In this document: in pieces, positions 51,714-61,204 of the stretch | Layout: every line of letters starts with the position of its first letter | How positions within the stretch are numbered: position 1 is the first letter of the stretch | NCBI RefSeq assembly: GCF_008329965.1 | Contig: NZ_CP036150.1 | Location: forward strand, 186,001 to 250,000 | DNA length: 64,000 bases | Direction: 5' to 3' | Origin: Oceanispirochaeta crateris | GTDB taxonomy: Bacteria; Spirochaetota; Spirochaetia; DSM-2461 | Position numbers and translations under genes: made by a program | Notes under the pieces: generated by a model | What the model was told of the DNA's origin: nothing | Database searches by the model: none | What the model saw: only the letters and a program-made list of their open reading frames with translations

Positions 51714-52409
51714 ATGAAACAGTCACAAAGAACGAAAAAGCTTCATTTTAAAGATATTTCCTGTTCTCAGCCCAGGAAGATAAGCCATCATCGTATAGAT
51801 GATGCTTTCCTTTCAATGAGTTTTCAAGGGAAGCAACGGATGATTTCTGTTCTTTCTCATAATCCTGTTCAGGCCATTCAGGCCTATAATCTTCAAAGGA
51901 CAAGTGCCTCCGTTGTCCTGCATGCACGGACTCCCAAGGCTCTTCTGGTTTTTACGGGTCCTCCTTGTCAAAAAGAAAAAGATAGGGAACACTGTCAGCG
52001 ATTTATGCAGTTTTCCGGACAGAAGATCATCTGCGGAGGAACTACTTCGAATATTGTAGCCCGGGAACTGGGTCGAAACATTGAGACAACAATGGCTTCA
52101 GGGACCCTTCCCGGAATCTCAATGATGGAGGGAGTGGACCTGGTGACAGAGGGAATCCTCACAATGTCCAGAGTACTGGAATATCTGAAAAATCCTCCGT
52201 CTCATGAGACTAGGAATGCAGCTAGCCGGCTTGTTGATCTTTTGAAGGGAAATGACAGCATTACTTTCATGGTGGGAATGCAAAAGAATCTGGCTTATTC
52301 CGACCCAAAATGGCCGGTAGAGCTGGAGTTGCGGAAGACTGTTGTCAAAGGGATCGCCAGAATACTGGAAGAGGAATATCAGAAAAAAATTGAAATTGAA
52401 TTCATATAA
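51714..52409 (+). CDS. Hydrogenase-associated protein with SpoIIE-type C-terminal region
   Basis: A 231-residue soluble protein. The segment LLVFTGPPCQKEKDREHCQ, then QFSGQKIICGGTTSNIVARELG and MEGVDLVTEGILTMSRVLEYL resembles the C-terminal regions of the longer SpoIIE-annotated proteins found beside group B [FeFe] hydrogenases. The N-terminal PP2C phosphatase part seems shortened; I see no aspartate metal motif such as DGxG. It may therefore be a regulatory or scaffold version. AGGAAG lies 8 nt before the ATG. It is the first gene of the hydrogenase operon. Confidence 0.65.
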   Translation: MKQSQRTKKLHFKDISCSQPRKISHHRIDDAFLSMSFQGKQRMISVLSHNPVQAIQAYNLQRTSASVVLHARTPKALLVFTGPPCQKEKDREHCQRFMQFSGQKIICGGTTSNIVARELGRNIETTMASGTLPGISMMEGVDLVTEGILTMSRVLEYLKNPPSHETRNAASRLVDLLKGNDSITFMVGMQKNLAYSDPKWPVELELRKTVVKGIARILEEEYQKKIEIEFI

Positions 52410-52421
52410 GAGTGGTAAGAA

Positions 52422-52676
52422 ATGAAAAAGATTGATGTGGAAATCTGCTTTGGAACAACCTGTTTTGTTTTGGGTGGATCCCAGCTCCAGGACCTGGAGA
52501 GAGTTCTTGGAGCTGATTTAAGGGATAAGATCAATATTATTCCGCGGAACTGCTTGGGACTCTGCAAGGATGAAAAATACAACCAGGCCCCCTATGTGAA
52601 GGTGAATGGTCAAATCGTTGATACGGCATCCATAGAGAGGGTTATAGATAAAATTAAGAGTGAGATTGATGAGTAA
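52422..52676 (+). CDS. Thioredoxin-like [2Fe-2S] ferredoxin
   Basis: An 84-residue protein of the NuoE/HydC ferredoxin type. The ligands are CFGTTC (about 9-14) and CLGLC (about 46-50), the spacing of [2Fe-2S] thioredoxin-like ferredoxins. The middle part IIPRNCLGLCK is typical. It overlaps the hydrogenase gene by 8 bp and is its probable electron carrier. Confidence 0.88.
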   Translation: MKKIDVEICFGTTCFVLGGSQLQDLERVLGADLRDKINIIPRNCLGLCKDEKYNQAPYVKVNGQIVDTASIERVIDKIKSEIDE

Positions 52677-54138
52677 TATAAAACTGACGAGTAATTTGAA
52701 TAAACAGGTTTTGGTAAAGATTATCCAGGCCTTTGATTCCGAAGATTTCCCTACATCAGCCTATCAGATCCCTTTCAAGATGCGTCCAAAACACAGTGAC
52801 CCCCACTATCGGTGCTGTATCCATAAGGAGAGGGCGGCCATCAGAGAGAGAGTCATTGCAGGTCTTGGGTTTTCAGTTGGCGAAGATGACCAGATAAAGC
52901 TTCTTTCCCACTACGCTCAGGATGCGGTTGAACGGGAGGAACTGGACGGAGAAGTTCTTACAGCCATTGATACAGCCTGTCAGGGTTGTGTACCCGTTCG
53001 CATTCACGTGACCGATATGTGTCAGGGTTGTGTGGCCCAGTCCTGTGTGGCATCCTGCAAATTCGGAGCCATTAAAATCAATAATTCAAAAGCCGAGATC
53101 GATGCCGATTTGTGTAAAAATTGCGGAAAATGCATCAATGCCTGTTCTTACAGCGCCATTGCAAGACTCCGTGTTCCCTGTGAGGAGGTCTGTCCGGTCA
53201 AGGCCATCAGTAAGAACGAACTGGGTGTTGTGGAAATTGATTATGAACGCTGCATCAGCTGCGGAGCTTGTGTTTCCGGCTGTCCTTTTGGAGCGATACA
53301 TGAGAGAAGCCAGTTGATCGACATCTTAAAATCAGTCAATAGTGATGTTCCGGTTGTGGCCCTCATCGCTCCCGCTTTGCAGGGTCAGTTTCCCGAACCC
53401 ATCAGTAAACTTGCTACGGCTTTGACAAGAATCGGGTTTTCCCATATTCAGGAAGTGGCAGAAGGAGCCGATCTGACCACTTTGCATGAAGCCAGGGAGT
53501 TTGCAGAACGAATGGCCCAGGGAGAGTCTTTTATGACGACATCCTGCTGTGCCGCCTATCGGGAGATGGTGGTCAAGCTCGCTCCGGAACTGGAACCCTT
53601 CGTTTCCGATACACCAACTCCCATGCATTATAGTGCCAAAATAGCCAAGGAACGTTTTCCAGGATGCATCACTGTTTTTGTGGGACCCTGTGTGGCCAAA
53701 AGGAAGGAAGGTTTAAAAGATCCCTATGTGGATTATGTCATGAGTGTCGAAGAAATGGGTGCCTTGTTTGTTGCTAAGCAGATTGAACTGAGTGAATGTG
53801 AAGATTATGAATTTGCTGTCCCCAGCTCCAGCGAAGCCCGGGAGTTTGCTATTTCGGGAGGGGTCAGTAGAGCCGTTGCGGCCGCCGCCCCCGAGAGTGC
53901 TCCCATAAAACCCTTTTGCATAGACGGGTTGGATAAGAAGGCCATTGCCCTGCTGAGATCATTTGCGAAGAAAGGGACATGCAGCGAAGGAAATCTTATA
54001 GAAGTCATGGCTTGCCAGGGAGGATGTGTCGGTGGTTCGTCCATTCTGAATAATCCAAAATCTGCGGGAGTCAAAATCAAAAATTATGCCTCCGAAGGCC
54101 AGTCGGTATGTCGAATTCCCGATGCGGTCAATGTATAA
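52669..54138 (+). CDS. [FeFe] hydrogenase, group B-like
   Basis: A 489-residue protein. The N-terminal part has CQGCVAQSC, CKNCGKCINAC, CEEVCP and CISCGACVSGC, enough for several [4Fe-4S] clusters. The H-cluster motifs are altered from the canonical form: L1 is TTSCCAAYREM (Ala where Pro is usual), L2 is FVGPCVAKRKE, and L3 is EVMACQGGCVGG (Gln for Pro). These changes are found in the monomeric group B. The ATG at 52669 overlaps the ferredoxin gene; a GTG at 52660 is possible. The maturation genes hydEFG are not in the window. It may evolve hydrogen from ferredoxin, or sense it. Confidence 0.9.
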   Translation: MSNIKLTSNLNKQVLVKIIQAFDSEDFPTSAYQIPFKMRPKHSDPHYRCCIHKERAAIRERVIAGLGFSVGEDDQIKLLSHYAQDAVEREELDGEVLTAIDTACQGCVPVRIHVTDMCQGCVAQSCVASCKFGAIKINNSKAEIDADLCKNCGKCINACSYSAIARLRVPCEEVCPVKAISKNELGVVEIDYERCISCGACVSGCPFGAIHERSQLIDILKSVNSDVPVVALIAPALQGQFPEPISKLATALTRIGFSHIQEVAEGADLTTLHEAREFAERMAQGESFMTTSCCAAYREMVVKLAPELEPFVSDTPTPMHYSAKIAKERFPGCITVFVGPCVAKRKEGLKDPYVDYVMSVEEMGALFVAKQIELSECEDYEFAVPSSSEAREFAISGGVSRAVAAAAPESAPIKPFCIDGLDKKAIALLRSFAKKGTCSEGNLIEVMACQGGCVGGSSILNNPKSAGVKIKNYASEGQSVCRIPDAVNV

Positions 54139-54142
54139 AATG

Positions 54143-54178
54143 CCGGGAGAAAAGTTGAGTTTTCTCTTTTCTCCCCGG
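54143..54178 (+). terminator. Hairpin after the hydrogenase gene
   Basis: CCGGGAGAAAAG (54143-54154) pairs with CTTTTCTCCCCGG (54166-54178) with one bulged base. There is no T-run, so it may be only a transcript-end structure. Confidence 0.45.
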
Positions 54179-54240
54179 GATTTGGACATATTTATGAAAC
54201 AGTTCAATATTGAGTAGAGTTAATTTGGACCTCTGAGATT

Positions 54241-56514
54241 TTATGAGATTTCTTGGAAAATCCGAACTGTCTGTTTTTCATTTTTGGAAAGCCTGATTTG
54301 GGTTTCATTTATTTCAATGTTTAAAGGTGCATCTGCTGTTAATTGTACGCTTTGATCTGATGGATCATAGTGAACTTTCAGCAGAACTCCTTTGTGCAGC
54401 AGGGAAAAGGAAATCCTACCCCAGTTCCTGGGGAAATCAGGATTCAAATGCAATACCCCCGCCGAGATTTCCATATGGGCAAAACCATAGAGTAAGGCGA
54501 TTCTGGCTCCCCCCATGGCGGCCAGGTGAATTCCGTTATCCGTATTTCCCTCCTTGTCTTCCAGATCAAGGAACAAGTTCTTTCTAAAATAGTCTTCAGC
54601 CTGTTCCTGCCTGTCTCCAAGGGCTGCAACTGCCGATTGGATGGCAGAGGATAGGGAGGAGTCCCCGCTTGTGAGAGGCTCATAATAGTCAAAATTGGAA
54701 GCAAAAACTTCCTTATCAAAATACTGTTTCTGCAGGAGGAGCCCCATGATGACATCGGGTTGTTTCATGACGCGGTGGCGGTAAATCTTGAGGGGATGAT
54801 AGTGGAGGAGTAGGGGCCTTTTCTCCAGAGGCGTATGCTCCCAGTCCCAGGGACTCTTTTCCAGAAATGAATCATCTTGTTTGTATATGAGGGAGTCCTC
54901 AACTTTCGGTAGATAAAAATGATGGGCTATATGCCGCCAGGAGTTGATCTCCCGGATGCTCAGATTCAGCTGTTTTATCAGTTTTGCTGTCCATTCTGGA
55001 AACTCATCCAGCAGTTCCAGGGCTGTGGCATGGGCAAAGCTCAGATGTTCTCTGGCCATCAGATTCGTATAAAAGTTGTTATTCACCAGTGCCGTATACT
55101 CATCCGGCCCGGTGACACAGTGGAGACAGTAGCCTTTACCCGGGACGTCAAGGGCAAAGGCCGCCCAGAAACGGGCCGTTTCGAAAAGCATTTCCGCACC
55201 GCCTTTTAAGAGAATATCCCTTTCTCCACTGTGGTCCAGGAAGCTTTTCAATCCCCATATAATATCTGCATTGATATGAAATTGAGCAGTCCCTGCGGGG
55301 AAAAAGGCCGAACATTCTCTCCCGTTAATGGTCCTCCAGGGGTAGAGGGCTCCAACTTCTGAAAGTTCTTCAGCCCTGTCCCGGGCTTCCTTGAGATGGG
55401 CAATCCTGTATTCTACAAGAGTCCTGGCACGCCGGGGATCTATATTATTCAGCGCTCCTTGAATATAAATATCGGCATCCCAGAAGGTGTGGCCGTTATA
55501 ACCTCCACTGCTCAGTCCTTTGGCGGCTCCGCTCCGAGCAGGATCTGTTCCTGTCGACTGGAGGAGCCCATAGCTGTTGTAGCGCAGGGCTCTGGTATAT
55601 TCGGGTTTTCCCTCGATGATCGTATCAGCTTTCTTCCAGAAGTCTTTCAGGTAATTTTCTTGTTCAGAGCAGATTTTCTGCCAATCCATTGGGAAGTTCT
55701 TCTGCTCATCCCTTACTTTTTCAGAAGGCAACCCTGAGGGGGGATCGGCTTCAAAACGAGCCATCAGCAATCTGGAAGATTCCGATGATTCATCTAAATC
55801 TATATCCTGATACAGGGTTTCGTACTGATTGGACTCTATCCCTTCATAACGTGAAAACCTATCGAGGCAGACCGTGCATCGGTAACTCAAATTACTGGAG
55901 GTGGTTGTCTCTTCAATCATGCATCCCCGGGAAGTGACTGTGTAGTCACTCTTCCTGAAAAGATCTTTTTGAAGAGATTCCATTTTACGGGGATCGCCGC
56001 TTTCTTTACTTTCAAGGTTTGGAGGTCCTATCCTTCTGGTAATCCTGTATTTCCCCCTGCCTTTCAGTGTTATTCGGCTGTAAAGACACTGTGAGTGTAC
56101 AAGGGAGGTGAGCACTTCTTCCTGGATCAATAGGTCTGAACCATCAGAGCCGACGATCTGACAGCTCGTCTTCCGGATACCCTTTTGCATATCCAGTTCT
56201 ATGGTTCCTTTTGAAATATCCAGAGCCTCATAGCCTGAGGCTGTCGCTTTACTGACCTCCCAGTTAAGTACATCTACAAGGGGAATCATTACCTGTTGCA
56301 TCCCGGGGTATCCGTATGCTTTTTCTCCGTAAGTAATGGGGGTTGTCTCATAAAAGCCATTGATGAATGTCCCCGAAGTTTGAGAACTCCCGGGGGCATT
56401 GGCCTGAACTCCTAGAAAACCATTGCCGCAAAACAGGAGAGTCTTCAACTCTGGCATTAAGCGGGAGTCCCCAAAATTTCTGGTGATTGTCCAAAGAGTC
56501 TTTTCGTTCTTCAA
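54241..56514 (-). CDS. GH65 family disaccharide phosphorylase
   Basis: A 757-residue cytoplasmic enzyme of glycoside hydrolase family 65 (maltose, trehalose, kojibiose or nigerose phosphorylase). The catalytic region has GHTFWDADIYIQGAL and CVTGPDEYTALVNNNFYTN, where Glu of PDEY is the general acid. The C-terminal part has DVIMGLLLQKQYF and LTSGDSSLSSAIQS. The products should be beta-glucose 1-phosphate and a second sugar; beta-phosphoglucomutase is at 14722. It is the last gene of the leftward transport operon, 17 bp after the permease gene. The linkage specificity cannot be told. Confidence 0.9.
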   Translation of the reverse strand: MKNEKTLWTITRNFGDSRLMPELKTLLFCGNGFLGVQANAPGSSQTSGTFINGFYETTPITYGEKAYGYPGMQQVMIPLVDVLNWEVSKATASGYEALDISKGTIELDMQKGIRKTSCQIVGSDGSDLLIQEEVLTSLVHSQCLYSRITLKGRGKYRITRRIGPPNLESKESGDPRKMESLQKDLFRKSDYTVTSRGCMIEETTTSSNLSYRCTVCLDRFSRYEGIESNQYETLYQDIDLDESSESSRLLMARFEADPPSGLPSEKVRDEQKNFPMDWQKICSEQENYLKDFWKKADTIIEGKPEYTRALRYNSYGLLQSTGTDPARSGAAKGLSSGGYNGHTFWDADIYIQGALNNIDPRRARTLVEYRIAHLKEARDRAEELSEVGALYPWRTINGRECSAFFPAGTAQFHINADIIWGLKSFLDHSGERDILLKGGAEMLFETARFWAAFALDVPGKGYCLHCVTGPDEYTALVNNNFYTNLMAREHLSFAHATALELLDEFPEWTAKLIKQLNLSIREINSWRHIAHHFYLPKVEDSLIYKQDDSFLEKSPWDWEHTPLEKRPLLLHYHPLKIYRHRVMKQPDVIMGLLLQKQYFDKEVFASNFDYYEPLTSGDSSLSSAIQSAVAALGDRQEQAEDYFRKNLFLDLEDKEGNTDNGIHLAAMGGARIALLYGFAHMEISAGVLHLNPDFPRNWGRISFSLLHKGVLLKVHYDPSDQSVQLTADAPLNIEINETQIRLSKNEKQTVRIFQEIS

Positions 56515-56531
56515 ATGATCCCCCCGGATGA

Positions 56532-57635
56532 TCAGCCCTTAACAGATCCGGCCATAAGGCCTCTTACAAAGAATCTCTGTAGACCAAAGAAGACGGTCAG
56601 CGGAATGATCATACTCAGGAAAGCACCGGACGTGAGAAGATGCCAATCCTGTCCTTTTTCTCCAATCATGGCAGCCAGGGCGCTTGTGACAACCCTGTTT
56701 TTATCTCCCAGGAAGACCAGTGCCACAAGGTAGTCGTTCCAGACCCAGAGGAACTGGAAAATGGCAAAACTGGCTAAGGCCGGGATGGATAAGGGCAATA
56801 CAAGGCGTACAAAGGTTACAAAGGGAGTGGCTCCGTCCAGATAGGCCGACTCAAATATATCCCGGGGAAGTGTACTGATGTAGTTGTAGAGCAGATAGAC
56901 TGCCAGGGGGAGGCCAAAACCAGTATGGGCCAGCCACATACCTACAAACGTTCCATTGAGACCCCACCGGGTATAGTCTCTTAAAATGGGGATCAAGGCT
57001 ATTTGCAGAGGCACAACCAGAAGTGCCACTACCATGATAAACAGAGGTTTTCTTCCGGGAAATTCCATCCAGGCAAAGGCATAAGCCGCAAAGGCTGCAA
57101 TAAGAATGGGGATTATCGTTGCCGGAATGGCTACGGCAATAGAGTTTAGTACGGCATCTGCAAAATCGTTCCCTTGCCGGGTGATTGTGTTTCCTTCTCC
57201 ATCGACAAAGTCTACCGTACCCCCAGATAGGACATCTCTATAGTTCTGCAGGGTTAAATTGGCCCCGAATCCTATCCATTTTTCCTCGTAGACTTCAATT
57301 TTTCGTGATCTTTTATTCCCATACCAGCGGAGAGTCCTATTTTCGGATACGGCTATTCCTTCACGCCAGTCGGCAAAGTCTGCTGTCACTCCCTCCAACT
57401 CGATGGGAGCATCGGGATTCGTGTCTGCCGGAAGTTCAAATTCAGCGGTTTTTACAAAATCTTTATGAGGGAGAACCGACCACCAACCAGAGCTGTAAAT
57501 ATCTTTGGAATCTCGAAAGGATGTTACAAAGACACCCAAGGTCGGTATCGTCCAGGCGGTAACAATTACAACGAGAGTTATCAGTACCAGAATTCGTCCT
57601 GTTAGGGACTTTCTTGTTTTGATCATATGGCTCAT
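56532..57635 (-). CDS. Sugar ABC transporter permease (AglG/MalG-like)
   Basis: A 367-residue permease. An N-terminal helix is followed by an unusually long periplasmic segment (about 40-145) before the core five helices, a form known in alpha-glucoside AglG-type permeases. The EAA motif is ESAYLDGATPFVTFVRLVLPL. It overlaps the upstream permease by 4 bp. No matching ATPase gene is present in the operon. Confidence 0.9.
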   Translation of the reverse strand: MSHMIKTRKSLTGRILVLITLVVIVTAWTIPTLGVFVTSFRDSKDIYSSGWWSVLPHKDFVKTAEFELPADTNPDAPIELEGVTADFADWREGIAVSENRTLRWYGNKRSRKIEVYEEKWIGFGANLTLQNYRDVLSGGTVDFVDGEGNTITRQGNDFADAVLNSIAVAIPATIIPILIAAFAAYAFAWMEFPGRKPLFIMVVALLVVPLQIALIPILRDYTRWGLNGTFVGMWLAHTGFGLPLAVYLLYNYISTLPRDIFESAYLDGATPFVTFVRLVLPLSIPALASFAIFQFLWVWNDYLVALVFLGDKNRVVTSALAAMIGEKGQDWHLLTSGAFLSMIIPLTVFFGLQRFFVRGLMAGSVKG

Positions 57636-58714
57636 TTCAATACCTTCCTATCCCTGAATTGTTTTAGGTTGTAGGCTAAAACAGGAATTATGACCACGAG
57701 AAGAACGATGGCAATAGCCGAGGCTTCACCAGAATTTCCATAGGTGAACTGCCTTAAGTAAAACTCATTGGCCATAACATTTGTTCCGTAGTTTCCTCCG
57801 GTCATGACTCTGACAATATCAAACAGTTTCAGGCTGAAAATCAGAATAGTTGTGGTGACTGTCACAATGGTAGGCATGATGTAGGGGATGGTAATCCGGA
57901 AAAATATGGTCAATCCATTGGCACCGTCTACACGTGCTGCTTCATTGATTTCATCGGGTATCCCTTTTATGGCAGAAGAAAGGATAACCATGGCATACCC
58001 CGTCTGCAGCCAGACCATAATGATGATCAGGAGAAAATTGTTCCACACAGGCAGAAGAAGCCAGGCTTGAGCCTCCCCTCCAAAGGCGGTAACAATGGCA
58101 TTCAGGAGTCCAATTTCTGTTATATTGATCCCTTCTCCTTTATAGGCATACATGAATTTCCAAATGACCCCGGCACCTACAAAAGAGATGGCCATGGGCA
58201 TAAAAATGAGGGATTTGAATATTTTCTCTGCCTTGCTCTTATCGGCTAAAACCGCAATGAGTAATCCTGTAATAATACAGAAAGAGGTTCCGAAGACCAT
58301 CCACAGCAGGTTGTTTCTGAAACTCTCTATCATGATCGGATCTGTGAAGGCAAATTTATAATTGTCAAAAGAAACAAAACCGTTTCCATTCGCATCAGCA
58401 AAGCTGAGTCGCAGTGAACGAAGTGTCGGAATAACCAGGGCCCAGAAGAGCATAACCACGGCGGGACCAGCAAACACTACGGCCACTGCAGTCGATCGGA
58501 TTTTGTGGGGCATCGATTCTGCTACCGCATTCAAAACAAAATAGAGCAATGCCACTGAGCCTAGTCCCCAGATGACCGCAAAGATTGTCATGAATACTTT
58601 ATAACTCTGCATATTCTGAAGGATCGCAAATCCTCCAACCAGAACCCCAAATGTGAGTAATACAAGGGCTACTAAAACACTCCGATTCCATTTTGAATCG
58701 ATTCTTTGGCTCAT
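57632..58714 (-). CDS. Sugar ABC transporter permease (AglF/MalF-like)
   Basis: A 360-residue permease with about eight helices; an extra pair of N-terminal helices precedes the core. The EAA motif is NEAARVDGANGLTIFFRITIPY. AGGAG lies upstream of the ATG. It is separated from the binding-protein gene by a 61-bp gap containing a hairpin. Confidence 0.9.
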   Translation of the reverse strand: MSQRIDSKWNRSVLVALVLLTFGVLVGGFAILQNMQSYKVFMTIFAVIWGLGSVALLYFVLNAVAESMPHKIRSTAVAVVFAGPAVVMLFWALVIPTLRSLRLSFADANGNGFVSFDNYKFAFTDPIMIESFRNNLLWMVFGTSFCIITGLLIAVLADKSKAEKIFKSLIFMPMAISFVGAGVIWKFMYAYKGEGINITEIGLLNAIVTAFGGEAQAWLLLPVWNNFLLIIIMVWLQTGYAMVILSSAIKGIPDEINEAARVDGANGLTIFFRITIPYIMPTIVTVTTTILIFSLKLFDIVRVMTGGNYGTNVMANEFYLRQFTYGNSGEASAIAIVLLVVIIPVLAYNLKQFRDRKVLK

Positions 58715-58738
58715 AAGGGTCTCCTCTTTATAAAGGAA

Positions 58739-58766
58739 TAGAGAGGATGGTCATTCATCCTCTCTA
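58739..58766 (-). other. Intercistronic hairpin between binding-protein and permease genes
   Basis: TAGAGAGGATG (58739-58749) pairs perfectly with CATCCTCTCTA (58756-58766) around a 6-nt loop. Its position after the binding-protein gene fits a transcript-stabilising or partly terminating element that raises binding-protein levels. Confidence 0.65.
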
Positions 58767-58775
58767 ATATTTACA

Positions 58776-60104
58776 TCATTCTGGCCAAGAGGCATCAATG
58801 GCCTTTACGGCCTGATCCAGAGTTTTTGTTCCGGAAACATAATCGGTCATTTCTTTCCAGAATGAACCGGCTCCAACCTGACCGGGCATTAGGTCTGATC
58901 CGTCAAAACGAACACTGGTCGCATTCTGGATGACTTCTGCAACCTTTCTGTCAACAATATTTGTGTACCAACTCAACTGAGAGTCTTTGTGGGGAGAGAT
59001 GGCTCCCCCTGCTTTGACCCAGCCTTCTACAGAGGCGCCTGTGGCAAAATACTGCATAACCATCCGGACTTCAGGTCTGTCGTTAAACATGGCATAAATG
59101 TCACCGGCTACCAGCACGGGTTTTCCATACTGAGGATCTACGCTGGGAAGATAGAAAAAGTCATAATCTTCTCCGGCTTTCAGGTTGTCTGGAAAAAAGG
59201 ATGTGATGAAGTTCCCCTGTTTGTGCAACCAGGCTTTAGGTGGTTTTTCAAACATGACCTTGGGAGCATCTCCAAAACTGGTTGTGGCAATCCCTTTCCG
59301 TCCACCGTAAACCATTCCGTCAGCAAACCAGATTGAAGCCATGGTTTCAATGGCACCACGAACTTCTGGGCTGTCAAATTTTAGTTCTCCCGAAACCCAT
59401 TTGTCATAGTTTTCAAGACTTGTGGTGCGGAGCATCATTTCTTCTACCCAGTCTGTGGCAGCCCAGCCTGTGGCTGCACCGGATTCTATACCCACGGCCC
59501 AGGGGCTGTCTCCGTCGGAGATAATCATTTTTTGGAGGCTGACTAATTCTGCCCATGTTGTCGGTACTTTATATCCTGCTGCATCAAACTCTTTCTTGTT
59601 ATACCAGACCAGAGACTTTCCGTTTACACGGCCCCAAAGGCCTGCCATTATCGGTCCGTCAGGAGACTCCATTGTGGCCATATCGAGCCAACTCTGTATG
59701 TAATTGGATTTTACTTTTTCCATATCCAGGACTTTGTTCAAGTCTATGACGTAGCCTTTGGCAACGAAGTTGTTGAGTAGCCCTGGCTGAGGAAAGTCTA
59801 CGATGTCGGGAGCGTTTCCACCTTCTATACTGATCCCGATGGAGGCTTCAAATTCTTTTGAACCTTCGTATTGAATGTCGATTCCTGTCATCTCTTCAAA
59901 GGATTTGACGGACTGCTCGAATTTGATGGCATCATTGTCTACAAAAGGTCCAGCCATTGTAACAACTTTACCCCGTACTGCCGCATAGGCATCATCTGCC
60001 ATTGCCGTTTCTGATGCAGCAGGACTCGCCTCTTTCTGGCCTGCTGCAAAGACTGCAGTAGAAAACATCAACAATGCGATGATCAGAATACCAATTTTTT
60101 TCAT
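58776..60104 (-). CDS. Sugar ABC transporter substrate-binding protein
   Basis: A 442-residue exported protein with a signal peptide (MKKIGILIIALLMFSTAVFA) and a mature end starting AGQKEAS. It belongs to the family 1 sugar-binding proteins; SFEEMTGIDIQYEGSKEFEA and LWGRVNGKSLVWYNKKEFDAAGY are typical of AglE-like alpha-glucoside binders. It is the first transport gene after lacI, with AAGGAG before the ATG. Confidence 0.9.
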   Translation of the reverse strand: MKKIGILIIALLMFSTAVFAAGQKEASPAASETAMADDAYAAVRGKVVTMAGPFVDNDAIKFEQSVKSFEEMTGIDIQYEGSKEFEASIGISIEGGNAPDIVDFPQPGLLNNFVAKGYVIDLNKVLDMEKVKSNYIQSWLDMATMESPDGPIMAGLWGRVNGKSLVWYNKKEFDAAGYKVPTTWAELVSLQKMIISDGDSPWAVGIESGAATGWAATDWVEEMMLRTTSLENYDKWVSGELKFDSPEVRGAIETMASIWFADGMVYGGRKGIATTSFGDAPKVMFEKPPKAWLHKQGNFITSFFPDNLKAGEDYDFFYLPSVDPQYGKPVLVAGDIYAMFNDRPEVRMVMQYFATGASVEGWVKAGGAISPHKDSQLSWYTNIVDRKVAEVIQNATSVRFDGSDLMPGQVGAGSFWKEMTDYVSGTKTLDQAVKAIDASWPE

Positions 60105-60122
60105 ACTCTACTCCTTATCTAT

Positions 60123-60138
60123 ACAACCCTTGGGTTGT
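60123..60138. promoter_or_regulatory. Inverted repeat between the LacI regulator and the binding-protein gene
   Basis: ACAACCC, TT, GGGTTGT is a perfect 7-bp-arm inverted repeat in the 44-bp gap. It could be an operator or a small hairpin in the leader. It does not resemble the TGAAAG site upstream of the regulator gene. Confidence 0.4.
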
Positions 60139-60148
60139 GAAATACATA

Positions 60149-61150
60149 TTAGGTCGTTCCTCTCTCTATGAGCTCTACTTGAAGGTTTACTTTTTGTATG
60201 GCATTGCTGTTGCCAGTGATCAGTTCCAGAAGGAGCTTTGCGGAAATCCGCCCTGAATCTCCCAGATGCTGGGAGATGGATGACAATCCCATCCAGTCTG
60301 CCGACTCTATATCGTCGAATCCCAGTACGGCCAGGTCTTCGGGAATCCTGATATTCATTTCCCTGGCGGCTTTCATAATTCCAATTGCCTGGAGATCACA
60401 CATGGCAAAGATGGCCCTCACACGGTTCCCCTCGTCCAGAAACTTACGGAATACTCGGTGTGAGTCCTCTACCGTGGTATTGGATTCCATGATCAAAGAG
60501 TCAGGAAGGGTGACTCCTTCATCTTGTAAGGTCTCCATATAGCCCTTCAGTCTCAATTCTGAGGGGTGACAACTATAGGTGATGCTTTGGTTTTCATCCC
60601 CCATAAAAGCGCAAGGGAGGTAGTTCTTCTTTATAAACAGCTCGGCTGCCATCTGGCCGCCCCGCTGATCATCTGCAAGAATTCTGCTGTAGTTTTCATC
60701 ATCTGATTCAATCATAACCACATGAAGATCAGATGCCTGAAGAAGGCGATTTTGAGCCGGAGTCAGATGGATAGACATGAGAATGAGTCCGTCCAGTCGT
60801 CTTGTGAAGGGGACAGAACTCAAATATTCAGCAAGCTGTTCCGGGCTTTCTATGGTGTAAATAATGACTTCGAAGTTTTTTTCTTTGAAGTAGGGGATCA
60901 TGCCTCTCAATCTCTCTACAAAAGAAGGGGCAGGAAAGAAGGGGGTCAGAACTCCCACTCTGCGGAATGACCGGCTGGCATTCGAACCCGCATTACCCTG
61001 ACGGATATAGTCGAGTTTTTCCATGCTGGATGATATTCGGAGACCCGTCTCTTTCTTGACGCTCTCCGGGTTATTGAGATAACGGGAGACAGTTGTAATG
61101 CTTACTTCTGCATCCTCGGCTACATCGTAGATGGTTGCTCTTTTATTCAT
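60149..61150 (-). CDS. LacI-family transcriptional regulator
   Basis: A 333-residue regulator. The N-terminal HTH reads TIYDVAEDAEVSITTVSRYLN with the hinge helix after it, then a sugar-binding periplasmic-type domain (GVLTPFFPAPSFVERL to LGFDDIESADW). It heads the operon for the sugar importer and GH65 enzyme and probably senses the imported disaccharide or its phosphate. The palindrome TGAAAGTACTTTCA upstream is a likely autoregulatory operator. AGGATG precedes the ATG. Confidence 0.92.
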   Translation of the reverse strand: MNKRATIYDVAEDAEVSITTVSRYLNNPESVKKETGLRISSSMEKLDYIRQGNAGSNASRSFRRVGVLTPFFPAPSFVERLRGMIPYFKEKNFEVIIYTIESPEQLAEYLSSVPFTRRLDGLILMSIHLTPAQNRLLQASDLHVVMIESDDENYSRILADDQRGGQMAAELFIKKNYLPCAFMGDENQSITYSCHPSELRLKGYMETLQDEGVTLPDSLIMESNTTVEDSHRVFRKFLDEGNRVRAIFAMCDLQAIGIMKAAREMNIRIPEDLAVLGFDDIESADWMGLSSISQHLGDSGRISAKLLLELITGNSNAIQKVNLQVELIERGTT

Positions 61151-61185
61151 AACATCCTATTTAAAAATAGATAGAAAGAACTTTT

Positions 61186-61201
61186 ATGAAAGTACTTTCA
61201 T
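61186..61201. promoter_or_regulatory. LacI-type operator ATGAAAGTACTTTCAT
   Basis: A perfect 16-bp palindrome with the TGAAAG/CTTTCA arms common to LacI-family operators, about 36 bp before the regulator gene and between it and the divergent MFS gene. The MFS gene may thus be co-regulated. Confidence 0.7.
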
Positions 61202-61204
61202 GTA

